Source: Burkholderiales bacterium
Lineage (GTDB): Bacteria > Pseudomonadota > Gammaproteobacteria > Burkholderiales > Burkholderiaceae_C
Direction of reading: 5' to 3'
DNA: 47,915 bases
Assembly: GCA_016195825.1 (NCBI GenBank)
Contig: JACPYV010000145.1
Location: 1-47,915 of the forward strand
The position numbers and the translations under genes were made by a program. The notes under the pieces are model-generated. The model was not told the origin of the DNA, did not search any database, and saw only the letters and a program-made list of their open reading frames with translations. Every line of letters starts with the position of its first letter. The stretch's first letter is position 1. Of this stretch, positions 19,715 to 28,317 are shown in pieces.

Positions 19715-20046
19715 GCAGAGGTCGCTTCGGGCAAGGCGCTCACCTGAGCCGCACAGATCGCGTCGTTCAACGTCAGCCCGCCGCGCGAGTGGGTCGTCCA
19801 GCTGACCGTGCAGGCGTCGTAGCTGACGAGCATTTCGGGGTGATGGTCTTGCGCGTGCGCGATCTCGGCGACCGCATCCACGAAGGCCATGACCTGGTAG
19901 AAATTGGCGAAGCCGAAGCGCCGGCCGATCAGCTTGGCCTCGGGGTCTGGCAGCCAGCCGGGCAGGGCGGCGAGCACGCGGGTGCGCGTGTCGGCGTCCA
20001 TCAAGGGCGCCTTGGGGTCACATCGGGAAAGCAGCAGGTCGTTCAT
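19711..20046 (-). CDS. phhB: 4a-hydroxytetrahydrobiopterin dehydratase (PCD/PhhB)
   Basis: This 111-residue enzyme dehydrates 4a-hydroxytetrahydropterin to recycle the pterin cofactor. The family motif is visible as HHPEMLVSYDACTVSWTTH (residues 68-86) followed by GGLTLND. No phenylalanine hydroxylase gene is in the window, so it may serve one elsewhere. It overlaps the M48 protease stop and the rsgA start by four bases each. Confidence 0.92.
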   Translation of the reverse strand: MNDLLLSRCDPKAPLMDADTRTRVLAALPGWLPDPEAKLIGRRFGFANFYQVMAFVDAVAEIAHAQDHHPEMLVSYDACTVSWTTHSRGGLTLNDAICAAQVSALPEATSA

Positions 20047-21314
20047 GTCGCGAGCGCTGCGAGGCGTTCGGCCGCAGGCGGGTGAGAGTAGTAGAAGCGT
20101 GCGTACACCGGGTCGGGCGTCAGCGTGCCGGCATTGTCCTCGTGCAGCTTCAGCAGCGCCGACGACAGGTCGGCGCCACTGGCCTGCGCCCGGGCATAGG
20201 CGTCGGCCTGGAACTCGTCACGGCGCGAGAAGTGGCTGGCCAGCGGCGTCACGAAGAAGCCGAACACCGGGCCGACCAGCATGAAGAGCAGCAGGGCCAG
20301 CGCATCGTTGGGTGCGCCCAGCGAGGGCTGGACGCCCAGGCCCAGGTAGAACGCCGGCATTGCGGCGAGCCAGCCCAGCAGCGCGAAGCCGGCTAGGCTC
20401 ATCGCGAAGGACAGCGCGATGCGTTTGGTGATGTGCCTGTGCTTGAAGTGACCCAGCTCGTGCGCCAGCACGGCCTCCACCTCGCCGGCGTTGAGCTTGG
20501 CGAGCAATGTGTCGAAGAAGACCACGCGCTTGGAGGGGCCGAAGCCGCTGAACTGCGCATTGCCATGCGCCGATCGCAGGCTGCCATCCATGACGAACAG
20601 TCCCTTGGAGGAGAAGCCGCAGCGCGCCATCAGCTGCTCGACGCGCCCCTTCAGTTCCGTGTCGGCCAGCGGTTCGAACTTGTTGAACAGCGGCGCGATG
20701 ACGTGGGGGTAGATGACCATGACGAACAGCTGGTAGGCCATCAGGGCGCCCCAGGCCCACAGCCACCAGAGCGGCCCCATGGCGCCCATCAGCCAGATGA
20801 TCAGCCCGATGATGGGCAGGCCCAGGACAACGGCCAAGGCCAGGCCCTTGAGCATGTCGGTGACATACAAGCGCAGCGTCATCCGGTTGAAGCCGAAGGC
20901 CTCCTCGATCCTGAACGTGGACCAGAGCTCCCAGGGCAAGTCCAGCAGCGTACCGATCAGCGCGAACGCGGTGACCAGGCCCAGCTGGTAGCCCATGGCT
21001 TGCCAGCTGCCAGGCAGCGACTGGCTGGCCGCCAGCACCCAGCCGTTCAGCGCGTTCAGGCCGCCCAGCAGCGTCCAGCCCAGCAGCACAGCGGCGTTGA
21101 AGGCCAGCGCCAGCAGTCCGAAGCGGCCGCGGGCCATGGTGTAGTCGGCGGCCTTCTGGTGAGCGGCCAGCGTGACGCTGCCCGCAAAGGCCGCCGGCAC
21201 CTGGCCGCGATGGGCGGCGACATGGCGGATCTGGCGCGTGGAAAGCCAGAATTTGACGAGCACCGAGGCGGCGAGCGCCAGCGCAAAAGCAAGAGACAAC
21301 ATCACGGGAGACAT
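20043..21314 (-). CDS. M48-family integral membrane zinc protease (Ste24/CAAX-type)
   Basis: This inner-membrane metalloprotease of 423 residues has several transmembrane helices before and after the zinc motif [10 protein letters not shown] (HExxH at 285-289), with a downstream EFQAD supplying the third ligand. Segments such as [18 protein letters not shown] and LFNKFEPL match the Ste24/CAAX protease branch. In bacteria these proteins probably act in membrane protein quality control. It is the first gene of a four-gene overlapping operon and is divergent from orn across 59 bases. Confidence 0.93.
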   Translation of the reverse strand: MSPVMLSLAFALALAASVLVKFWLSTRQIRHVAAHRGQVPAAFAGSVTLAAHQKAADYTMARGRFGLLALAFNAAVLLGWTLLGGLNALNGWVLAASQSLPGSWQAMGYQLGLVTAFALIGTLLDLPWELWSTFRIEEAFGFNRMTLRLYVTDMLKGLALAVVLGLPIIGLIIWLMGAMGPLWWLWAWGALMAYQLFVMVIYPHVIAPLFNKFEPLADTELKGRVEQLMARCGFSSKGLFVMDGSLRSAHGNAQFSGFGPSKRVVFFDTLLAKLNAGEVEAVLAHELGHFKHRHITKRIALSFAMSLAGFALLGWLAAMPAFYLGLGVQPSLGAPNDALALLLFMLVGPVFGFFVTPLASHFSRRDEFQADAYARAQASGADLSSALLKLHEDNAGTLTPDPVYARFYYSHPPAAERLAALAT

Positions 21315-21373
21315 GGGCGAAGTTTAGGCTGCGAGAATTCCGCGCCTTTGCCCATAGAACTGAAAGCCCCGCC

Positions 21374-21934
21374 ATGGCCGACACCCTTGCGCTCCACGAG
21401 AGCAACCTGATCTGGATCGACCTCGAGATGACCGGCCTGTATCCGGACACCGACCGCATCATCGAGATCGCCGTCGTCGTGACCGACGCCCAGCTGAGCG
21501 TGCGCGTCGAAGGCCCGGTCTTCGCCGTGCACCAGAGCGACGAGACGCTGGACAAAATGGACGCCTGGAACAAAGGCACCCATGGCCGCAGCGGCCTGAT
21601 TGACCGCGTCAAGGCCTCCACCATCGACGAGGCCGAGGCCGTCGCCCAGACCATCACCTTTCTTAAGCAGTACGTGCCCAAGGGCAAGAGCCCCATGGCT
21701 GGCAACAGCATCTGCCAGGACCGCCGCTTTCTGGCCAACTACATGCCCGAGCTGGAAAGCTTCTTCCACTACCGCAACCTGGACGTGTCCACGTTGAAGG
21801 AACTGGCCAAGCGCTGGAAGCCGTCCGCCCTGGAGGGCTTCAAGAAGGCCCAGGCGCACACCGCGCTGGCCGACATCCACGAGTCCATCGACGAGCTCAT
21901 TCACTATCGGACGAACTTCCTGAACCTGGCCTGA
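21374..21934 (+). CDS. orn: Oligoribonuclease
   Basis: This 3'-5' exoribonuclease of 186 residues degrades di- to short oligoribonucleotides, including pGpG from c-di-GMP turnover. DEDDh motifs are clear: IDLEMTGL (Asp16, Glu18), the conserved [10 protein letters not shown] segment with its Asp, and AHTALADI near the end. The length matches the family. It is divergent from the M48 operon and is followed 16 bases later by the fused pab gene. Confidence 0.95.
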   Translation: MADTLALHESNLIWIDLEMTGLYPDTDRIIEIAVVVTDAQLSVRVEGPVFAVHQSDETLDKMDAWNKGTHGRSGLIDRVKASTIDEAEAVAQTITFLKQYVPKGKSPMAGNSICQDRRFLANYMPELESFFHYRNLDVSTLKELAKRWKPSALEGFKKAQAHTALADIHESIDELIHYRTNFLNLA

Positions 21935-21950
21935 CGAGTCATACGCGCGC

Positions 21951-23708
21951 TTGTTGCACGCCGCTTTCGACTTCCCCCGCCACCCGCTGTCCCGCGAGGA
22001 CGGCGAGCGGCTGCGCGGTTGCTGGATGGAGCCGCCGTCACGGTGGCTGAGGGCGACGCGGCCGGACGAGGTCCGCGCCGCCATCGCCGCCGCCGAGGCC
22101 GCCGCGCGCGCGGGCGCCTGGGTGCTGGGCGGCCTGCGCTATGAGGCCGCCGCGGCTTTCGACGCCGCTTTGTCGACGCATGCCACGGCCGCGCCACTGG
22201 CCGAGTTCGCGGTCTATGACAGCGCGCCGCAGCCCTGGCCGAACGGCGCCGCCGGCCACACGGGCCACCTGGGCTGGCGAGACGCCGAGGCCGACGCGAC
22301 GACCGCCATCGAGCGCATCCGCGACTACATCCGCGATGGCGATTGCTACCAGGTCAACCTGACCACGCGGCTGCGTGCCGTGGCGGGACCGCTGGACGCC
22401 CAACAGCTCTTTCTCGCGCTGCACGCCAGCCAGCCCGGCGGCTTCAGCCTGTTCCTGCGCGAGGCGGGCGCCGCCAGCGTGTCGCCCGAGCTGTTCTTCG
22501 ACTGGCGCCCCGTGCCAGGCGCCAAGGCCAGCTGGTTGCTGGCCGCCCAGCCGATGAAGGGCACGGCGCCGCGCGGCCGCGACCGCGTCGACGACGAGGC
22601 CGCGCAACAGCACCTGCGCACCAGCGAAAAGGAGCGTGCCGAGAACCTGATGATCGTGGACCTCTTGCGCAACGACCTCAGCCGCGTTGCGCAGCTGGGC
22701 ACGGTGCGCGTGCCGCGCCTGTTCGAGCTGCATGCGCTGCCCACCGTCTGGCAGATGACGTCCACTGTCACGGCCGTCAGCCGCGGCGGGATGACGCTGG
22801 CCGACGCCTTCGCGGCGCTGTTCCCCTGCGGCTCGGTGACCGGCGCGCCCAAGGTCCGGGCGATGCAGGTCATCCGTGAGCTGGAGGCGTCCCCGCGGGG
22901 TTGGTATTGCGGCGCGCTGGGGCTGATCCAGCCCGGTGGCGTGGCGACCTTCAACGTGCCCATCCGCACCGTCGAGTTCGCGCAGGGGCAACTGACCTGC
23001 GGTGTCGGCAGCGCCATCACGCTGGACAGCGAGCCTGCGGCCGAGATCGCCGAGTGGCAGGCCAAGTCGCGCTTTCTCGCGCGCGCAGAGGCGCCCGTGG
23101 AGGCGCTGGAGACGCTGCGCCTGGAGAACGGGGTGGCCGCCCGCAGCGAGGCGCATTTGGCCCGCATGCAGCGCACAGCGCGCCATTTTGGCTTGCGCTT
23201 TTCGATGGCCGAGGCGCGTGCTCATCTGAAGGTCGTCGAAGCAGAACATCCGGAAGGCAGCTGGCGGCTGCGCCTGACCTGTGATGCCGAAGGCCGCCTG
23301 GCGCACACGCTGACAGCCTTCACGCCAACCGCTGAGCCGGTCCGTCTTGCACTGGCCGGCCATGCGATGCCTACGCTGGGTCCGCGTGCCGAATACCTGG
23401 CTCACAAGACGACGCGCCGTGAGCTCTATGCCCTCGATAAACCCGCCGAAGCCTTCGACCTCATCCTCTGGAACGAGGCCGGGGAGCTGACCGAATGCAG
23501 CTTCGGCAACCTTGCCCTGCAGATCGACGGCCAATGGCTGACGCCGCGGCTTGCCGCCGGGTTGCTGCCTGGCGTGTTACGCGCCGAGTTGCTGGCGCAG
23601 GGACGCATCGGCGAGGCGCGGCTGATGCGTGAAGACCTGGCCCGTGCTTCGGGCATGGCCTTTTTCAACAGCCTGCGCGGCTGGCTGACAGCTCAGTTGC
23701 TGAAGTAG
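21951..23708 (+). CDS. pabB: Fused aminodeoxychorismate synthase component I / aminodeoxychorismate lyase
   Basis: This 585-residue bifunctional protein acts in p-aminobenzoate (folate) synthesis. Residues about 1-365 are a chorismate-binding PabB domain (PMKGTAPRG with catalytic Lys, RAENLMIVDLLRNDL, PCGSVTGAPK). Residues about 380-585 are a PLP-dependent class IV aminotransferase-like PabC domain (HKTTRRELY with PLP Lys, GELTECSFGNLAL). The start is TTG at 21951 or 21954, without a strong ribosome site, so coupling to orn is likely. The glutaminase subunit PabA is not in the window. Its 3' end overlaps the convergent SDR by 16 bases. Confidence 0.92.
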   Translation: MLHAAFDFPRHPLSREDGERLRGCWMEPPSRWLRATRPDEVRAAIAAAEAAARAGAWVLGGLRYEAAAAFDAALSTHATAAPLAEFAVYDSAPQPWPNGAAGHTGHLGWRDAEADATTAIERIRDYIRDGDCYQVNLTTRLRAVAGPLDAQQLFLALHASQPGGFSLFLREAGAASVSPELFFDWRPVPGAKASWLLAAQPMKGTAPRGRDRVDDEAAQQHLRTSEKERAENLMIVDLLRNDLSRVAQLGTVRVPRLFELHALPTVWQMTSTVTAVSRGGMTLADAFAALFPCGSVTGAPKVRAMQVIRELEASPRGWYCGALGLIQPGGVATFNVPIRTVEFAQGQLTCGVGSAITLDSEPAAEIAEWQAKSRFLARAEAPVEALETLRLENGVAARSEAHLARMQRTARHFGLRFSMAEARAHLKVVEAEHPEGSWRLRLTCDAEGRLAHTLTAFTPTAEPVRLALAGHAMPTLGPRAEYLAHKTTRRELYALDKPAEAFDLILWNEAGELTECSFGNLALQIDGQWLTPRLAAGLLPGVLRAELLAQGRIGEARLMREDLARASGMAFFNSLRGWLTAQLLK

Positions 23709-24580
23709 GCCGGTTCGTCCACATCGGCCAGCAGGCCGGTGTGTCGCGGCTTCCAGCCCAGCTCGCGCTGTGTCCACTCGCTGCTGGTGGGGTTGTCCAT
23801 GCCAGCGAAGTGATGGAACCAGCCGAAGTGGGCCGCGGCTGCGTCGCTTGTCAGCCCTTGGACCGGCAGGCCCAGGCGCCGGCCAATGACGGCAGCGATA
23901 TCGGCAAAGGCCACGCCGATCTCTGCGGCCCCGTGATAGCTGGCACCGGTGCGGCCTTGCTCGGCGACGCGGCGGAACAGCTCGGCGGCGTCCAGCCTGT
24001 GAACAGCCGGCCAGCGATTGCGGCCTTCGCCGATGAAGGCGGCGATACCTTTTTGCCGCGCGAGGTTGATCAGCAGCGGCATGAAGCCATGATCGCCCAC
24101 GCCATGGACGGAAGGCGGCAGGCGCACGACGCTGACATTCACGCCACGCTCAACCAGCGCCGCGGCAGCCTGCTCGGAGGCGACGCGAGGGTGGTGAGAA
24201 GAGGGCGCATCGACCTCCGTCGCGATGGGCTGCTTGGCCACCAGGGCCGTGCCCGAGGTGACCACGAGGCGCCGATCGCTGCCGGCCAGTGCTTCGCCAA
24301 GGGCCGTGACGATGTGGCGGTCGTCCTCGCAACTGGCAGCGAAGCGGGAGAAGTCGTGGTTGAAGGCCGTGTGGATGACGGCGTCGGCTGCAGCCGCGCC
24401 GCGACGCAGGCTGTCCAGGTCAGTCAGATCGCCGGGATGCGCTTGGGCACCTGCAGCGTTCAGCACCTTGGTGGCCGCCTCGGAGCGTGCCAAGCCGGTC
24501 ACGCGGTGACCGTAGGAAAGCAGTTCTTGCACAATGGCCGCGCCGATGAAACCGGTCGCGCCTGTCACGAACACATGCAT
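23693..24580 (-). CDS. NAD(P)-dependent epimerase/SDR (extended, atypical) oxidoreductase
   Basis: This 295-residue extended SDR begins MHVFVTGATGFIGAAIVQEL, with the TGATGFIG nucleotide-binding loop at residues 6-13. It belongs to the NmrA/isomerase-like group of putative epimerases (DAVIHTAFNHD, VVTSGTALVA, SVVRLPPSVHG, YHGAAEIGVAF). The classical YxxxK is not obvious; the equivalent region reads HHPRVASEQAA. The substrate is unknown. It is divergent from an XRE/MmyB-type regulator with a palindrome between them, so that regulator probably controls it. Confidence 0.85.
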   Translation of the reverse strand: MHVFVTGATGFIGAAIVQELLSYGHRVTGLARSEAATKVLNAAGAQAHPGDLTDLDSLRRGAAAADAVIHTAFNHDFSRFAASCEDDRHIVTALGEALAGSDRRLVVTSGTALVAKQPIATEVDAPSSHHPRVASEQAAAALVERGVNVSVVRLPPSVHGVGDHGFMPLLINLARQKGIAAFIGEGRNRWPAVHRLDAAELFRRVAEQGRTGASYHGAAEIGVAFADIAAVIGRRLGLPVQGLTSDAAAAHFGWFHHFAGMDNPTSSEWTQRELGWKPRHTGLLADVDEPAYFSN

Positions 24581-24598
24581 GGGAAAGGTCCTTGCATA

Positions 24599-24620
24599 AC
24601 AGTGGAAGTGGCGCCACTGT
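24599..24620. promoter_or_regulatory. Candidate operator between the SDR and XRE/MmyB regulator
   Basis: AGTGGCGCCACT (24607-24618) is a perfect 12-bp palindrome, nested in a longer repeat where ACAGTGG (24599-24605) pairs with CCACTGT (24614-24620). AGTGG thus occurs twice in direct and once in inverted orientation. It sits in the 104-bp divergent gap, close to the SDR start (24580), as expected for repression. Confidence 0.6.
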
Positions 24621-24684
24621 CGCGATGCCGTCCTCAGGTGTGAAGCCGTGAGCGCATACCGGTATTGCCACTAACAGGATCACC

Positions 24685-25524
24685 ATGTCTGTTGTTGAAG
24701 ACAACCCGCTGGGCCGCTACCTGAAGGAGCGCCGCGCGCGCCTTGATCCAGCCACCCTGGGCCTGCCGCTGGCACGCAGGCGCACACCAGGCCTGCGCCG
24801 CGAGGAGGTGGCGCAGCGCGCCCATGTCAGCCCCACCTGGTACACGTGGCTGGAGCAGGGGCGGGGCGGTGCGCCCTCCACCGAGGTGCTCGAGCGCCTG
24901 GCCGGCGCATTGCAGCTGAGTGACGTCGAGCGTGAGCACCTATTCCTGCTCGCCCAGAACCGTCCGCCCGAAGTCCGTTACCAGCCTGCCGTTGATGCGC
25001 CGCCGCGGCTGCAGCGCGTTCTGGACGCGCTGGAGTACTGCCCGGCGATGTTGCGCACGCAGACCTGGGACGTCGTCGCGTGGAACCGCGCCTGCGCTGC
25101 CGTGCTGAACGACTACTCAGCCATGCCGCCCGACCGTCGCAACATCCTGCGCCACATCTTTGGCAACCCGGCCGCGCGCCGGCGCATCCCGAACTGGGAC
25201 CAGGACGCACGCTTTGTCGTGGCGGCCTTCAGGGCCGACGTGGCGCGAGCAGGTGCCACCGATGCCGTGCAGGCCATGGTGGAAGAGCTGTGCGCAGCGA
25301 ACGCTGAATTCGCGGAGATGTGGAGCGAACTGGAAGTGCGTGAGGGCTATGGCGAGGTGGCCAAGCTGATCAACCACCCTGTGGCCGGACCGATCTCGCT
25401 GGAGTACAACGGCCTGGCTGTGGAAGGCCGGCCTGACCTGACGATGATCATTTACCACCCAGCCACACCGGCCGACGAGGCGCTTGTGCGCCAACTGCTG
25501 GGATCAGTGCGAAAACTGCCTTAG
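24685..25524 (+). CDS. XRE-family regulator with MmyB-like ligand domain
   Basis: This 279-residue transcription regulator has an N-terminal helix-turn-helix (GLRREEVAQRAHVSPTWYTW, about residues 35-54, within the typical LGRYLKERRARL...RRTPGLRREE frame). Its C-terminal MmyB-like ligand-binding domain (YQPAVDAPPRLQRVLDAL, PAMLRTQTWDVVAWNRA) may bind fatty acyl ligands, as proposed for this family. Such regulators usually sit divergent from the oxidoreductase they control, as here. Its 3' end overlaps the convergent DUF2087 gene by 21 bases. Confidence 0.9.
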   Translation: MSVVEDNPLGRYLKERRARLDPATLGLPLARRRTPGLRREEVAQRAHVSPTWYTWLEQGRGGAPSTEVLERLAGALQLSDVEREHLFLLAQNRPPEVRYQPAVDAPPRLQRVLDALEYCPAMLRTQTWDVVAWNRACAAVLNDYSAMPPDRRNILRHIFGNPAARRRIPNWDQDARFVVAAFRADVARAGATDAVQAMVEELCAANAEFAEMWSELEVREGYGEVAKLINHPVAGPISLEYNGLAVEGRPDLTMIIYHPATPADEALVRQLLGSVRKLP

Positions 25525-26064
25525 GGCGCGCATCAGCGCCATCGCATCCTCGCCCGGCCGCGCCGGCAGCTTTGTGTAGACCGAGCTGTCCGCCGTGCGG
25601 GCCATCAGCTTCTGCGAGACGAGGTCGCGGCGCAGCGTGCAGTAGTCGCCGAAGCCGTGCCAGGCAGTCAGGATCTGGTTGACCTCACGTTCGCGGTAAG
25701 GCCGCTTGGCGTCGAAGCGCATCCACAGGCCCCACAGCGCCATCAATTGCAGCGAGCGCTTGACGGGCAGGCGCGTCAGCCGGCCCTGGTCGTCGAAGAG
25801 GCGCAGCGTGCGGCGCACGATGTCACTCGGCTCGGCAGCAGGCGAGGCCGGCTTGGGCAGAGGCGCTGGTGGCTGCGCCTTCAGCGCCTTTAGCACCTGC
25901 AGATTGCGATGCCCGGCTGCGCGGGCCAGCATGTTCAACAGGGTTTGGTGGCCGGGCGGCTGTGGCGGCTCGTGCTGGAGTAACTGGGCGCGCAAAGCCT
26001 TGGCGAAGGTGGACAGGTCGTCCACGACGAGGGGCAGAGATTCACGGGGCACGGGGCACTCCAT
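25504..26064 (-). CDS. DUF2087-domain protein
   Basis: A protein of about 186 residues has a C-terminal DUF2087 domain (LTRLPVKRSLQLMALW, YREREVNQILTAWHGFGDYCTLRRDLV), a small, possibly nucleic-acid-binding module often found in regulators. The N-terminal part (LPLVVDDLSTFAKALRAQLL, GHQTLLNMLARAAGHRNLQVLKALK) looks helical and is not assigned. ATG at 26064 is chosen; a GTG at 26118 would add 18 residues, and neither has a clear ribosome site. Confidence 0.75.
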   Translation of the reverse strand: MECPVPRESLPLVVDDLSTFAKALRAQLLQHEPPQPPGHQTLLNMLARAAGHRNLQVLKALKAQPPAPLPKPASPAAEPSDIVRRTLRLFDDQGRLTRLPVKRSLQLMALWGLWMRFDAKRPYREREVNQILTAWHGFGDYCTLRRDLVSQKLMARTADSSVYTKLPARPGEDAMALMRALRQFSH

Positions 26065-26118
26065 GCGCACGCCAACGATGAAAAGGGCTGGGCTTGCCGG
26101 CTTGCAGCCAGGGCGCAC

Positions 26119-26571
26119 GCGAGAGATGCACGTGAACGAGGGCGATTGCTTGGCAGGTTCAGCTCACGGCTCGCGCCGTGCGGCAAGGCCTGGGTGTTCT
26201 GCCGACCCGGGACAGGTCAGTGTGCCAGACCGTGAAGGCGTTCTCACCGAGATTTGGTGAAAACCCTGATCCGTGCTACAGTCATGGCTTCGCTCGGTTC
26301 ATACCGAGCTTCGTACGTCTCCTCTGACCTCGTTCGGCCCGTAGTTCTTACGGCTTCTCGAACACCCCTCGTGGATCGGTCGGCGGCGATGAAGCCGTCG
26401 CTTTGACTGTTCCCCCGTGCCGCACCCGACTGCGATCTGCAGCCCGAGCCGCCCGACACGAGCTTTCTCCCAGCGACTTTGACTGCTGAACGGCATGAAC
26501 TGTTCAGCGCCCGCGTGTCCGCCCTCATTGAATTCCGGGCGGCATGGACGGGCTTTGACTGAAAGAACGAC
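26119..26571 (+). promoter_or_regulatory. Long non-coding leader region of the DEAD-box helicase
   Basis: About 450 bases hold no convincing gene. The segment next to the helicase contains three exact copies of CTTTGACTG at 26401, 26477 and 26553, each 76 bases apart, the last ending 10 bases before the ATG. A perfect 7-bp stem (GCTGAAC/GTTCAGC, 26485-26508) lies between copies two and three. Long structured leaders are common for RNA helicases, which often regulate themselves or respond to cold. No firm promoter was identified. Confidence 0.5.
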
Positions 26572-28272
26572 ATGAGTTTCGATACCCTGGGCCTGAGCGA
26601 AGTTGTGCTGAAGGCCGTGAAAGATTCCGGCTACGAGAACGCCACCGACGTGCAAGGCCTGGCCATCCCGGCCGCCATCGCCAACAAGGACCTGATGGTC
26701 TCGGCGCGCACCGGCTCCGGCAAAACCGCCGCCTTCATCCTGCCTGCGCTGGAGAAGATCCTGGCCGCCCGCGGCGCGGACAACACCCGCCGCGAAAAGG
26801 GCAAGATCTACGGCCCCAAGATCCTGGTGCTGGCCCCCACCCGTGAGCTCGCCATGCAGGTCGCCAAGGCCGCGCAGACCTACGGCCGCTTCATCCCCGG
26901 CCTGAAGGTCGCGACGGTGCTGGGCGGCATGCCCTACCCGCTGCAGATCCGCCAGCTGACCGGCCCGTTGGACATCCTGATTGCGACCCCCGGCCGTCTG
27001 ATCGACCACATCCAGTCCGGCAAGTGCGTGCTGTCCAATGTCGAGATGCTGGTGTTGGACGAAGCCGACCGTATGCTGGACATGGGCTTCATCGACGACA
27101 TCACGATGATCGCCAGCCACACCCCGGCCGAGCGCCAGACGGTGATGTTCAGCGCCACGTTCGCCGGCCACGTTGGCCGCCTGGCGCAGAACCTGCTCAA
27201 GGACCCGCAGCGCATCGAGGTCGCGTCGCACACCGACACGCACGAGAACATCGAGCAGCGCCTGCACTGGGCTGAAAACCCCCACCACAAGGACCAGTTG
27301 CTGGAAGCCATCTTGGCCCAGCCGGAGCTGGACCAGGCCGTTGTCTTCACCAGCACGCAGCGCGACGCCGACTGGCTTGCCGAGCGCCTGGCCGAGATCG
27401 GCCACGCCGTGGCCCCGCTGCACGGTGCCATGCCCCAGGGCAAGCGCAACCGCGTGCTGATGGGCCTGCGCCGCGGTGACCTGAAGGTGCTGGTCGCCAC
27501 CGACGTCGCCGCCCGCGGCATCGACGTGCCCACCATCAGCCACGTCATCAACTACGGCCTGCCGATGAAGGCTGAGGACTATGTCCACCGCATCGGCCGC
27601 ACCGGCCGTGCCGGTCGCCAGGGCCTGGCGATCACGCTAGGCCTGCGTGAGGACGTGTCCATGATCCGCCGTATCCAGCAGTTCACGACGCAGACCATCC
27701 CCGTGCAGCAGATCGCCGGCCTCGAACCCAAGACGCAAGAGCCGCGCATCTTCCCGCCGCGCCCGGCTGGTTCCTTCGACGACCGCGGCCCGCGTGGCAA
27801 CTTCGGCGGCCGCCCCGGTTTCGGCAACAAGCCCTTCCGCCGTGACGACCGCCCCCAGCACGGCGGCGGCAAGCCCTTCGGTCAGCAAGACCGTGGTTTC
27901 GCGCCGCGTGGCGATGATTCGCGTGGCTTCGCGCCGCGTGGCGATGATTCGCGTGGCTTCGCACCGCGTGGTGATGATTCGCGTGGCTTCGCACCGCGTG
28001 AGGACCGTGGCTTCGCACCGCGTCCGGAAGGCTTCCAGCCCCGCGACGACCGTGGCTTCGCGCCGCGCCCCGACCGTGGCTTCCAGCCGCGCGACGAGCG
28101 CAGCTTTGCCCCGCGTGAAGACCGTGGCTTCGCGCCGCGTGGCGATCGCCCGTTCAACGCCGGTGGCAAGCCGGCCTTCGGTGCCAAGCCCAGCTTCGGC
28201 GGTGACCGCCCCGCTTTCGGTGGCGACCGCCGCGGCCCGGCGGGCCCGCGCAAGGGTGGCTTCGGCCGCTGA
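26572..28272 (+). CDS. rhlE: DEAD-box ATP-dependent RNA helicase (RhlE-type) with RG-rich tail
   Basis: This 566-residue RNA helicase remodels RNA in ribosome assembly, decay or cold adaptation. Motifs in order: a Q-motif region with DVQGLAIP (27-33), ARTGSGKT (45-52), APTREL (88-93), DEAD (163-166), SAT (194-196), and HRIGRTGRAGR (339-349). From about residue 400 the tail is disordered and rich in Arg, Gly and Phe, including three 10-residue repeats RGFAPRGDDS (441-470) and related degenerate units, as in RNA-binding, phase-separating tails. The gene is preceded by an unusual long leader and followed by a strong terminator. RhlE is the best subgroup guess. Confidence 0.92.
   Translation: MSFDTLGLSEVVLKAVKDSGYENATDVQGLAIPAAIANKDLMVSARTGSGKTAAFILPALEKILAARGADNTRREKGKIYGPKILVLAPTRELAMQVAKAAQTYGRFIPGLKVATVLGGMPYPLQIRQLTGPLDILIATPGRLIDHIQSGKCVLSNVEMLVLDEADRMLDMGFIDDITMIASHTPAERQTVMFSATFAGHVGRLAQNLLKDPQRIEVASHTDTHENIEQRLHWAENPHHKDQLLEAILAQPELDQAVVFTSTQRDADWLAERLAEIGHAVAPLHGAMPQGKRNRVLMGLRRGDLKVLVATDVAARGIDVPTISHVINYGLPMKAEDYVHRIGRTGRAGRQGLAITLGLREDVSMIRRIQQFTTQTIPVQQIAGLEPKTQEPRIFPPRPAGSFDDRGPRGNFGGRPGFGNKPFRRDDRPQHGGGKPFGQQDRGFAPRGDDSRGFAPRGDDSRGFAPRGDDSRGFAPREDRGFAPRPEGFQPRDDRGFAPRPDRGFQPRDERSFAPREDRGFAPRGDRPFNAGGKPAFGAKPSFGGDRPAFGGDRRGPAGPRKGGFGR
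27892..27981 (+). repeat. Three 30-bp tandem repeats in the helicase tail
   Basis: Three consecutive 30-bp units encode RGFAPRGDDS with only scattered third-position differences. Degenerate relatives continue to about 28150 (GFAPRPEGFQPRDDR and similar). The low divergence at DNA level points to recent slippage or duplication. They are in frame, so copy number could vary between strains without breaking the gene. Confidence 0.8.
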
Positions 28273-28291
28273 TCGCGTCAGCGACTGAAAC

Positions 28292-28317
28292 AAAAAGCGG
28301 GCTTCGGCCCGCTTTTT
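28292..28317. terminator. Bidirectional Rho-independent terminator between helicase and GH5 gene
   Basis: AAAAAGCGGGC pairs with GCCCGCTTTTT around a UUCG tetraloop, with a T run on one side and an A run on the other, so it can work for both converging units. The GH5 stop codon (28317-28319) touches its right arm. Confidence 0.92.

Noticed and set aside
26401..26561. CTTTGACTG copies as -35 promoter boxes
   Set aside because: TTGACT resembles a -35 element, but no plausible -10 hexamer lies 16-18 bases after copies one or two, and copy three is too close to the ATG.
27892..28150. Direct repeats as a CRISPR-like array
   Set aside because: The units are contiguous, without spacers, and encode in-frame RGFAPRGDDS repeats of the helicase tail.
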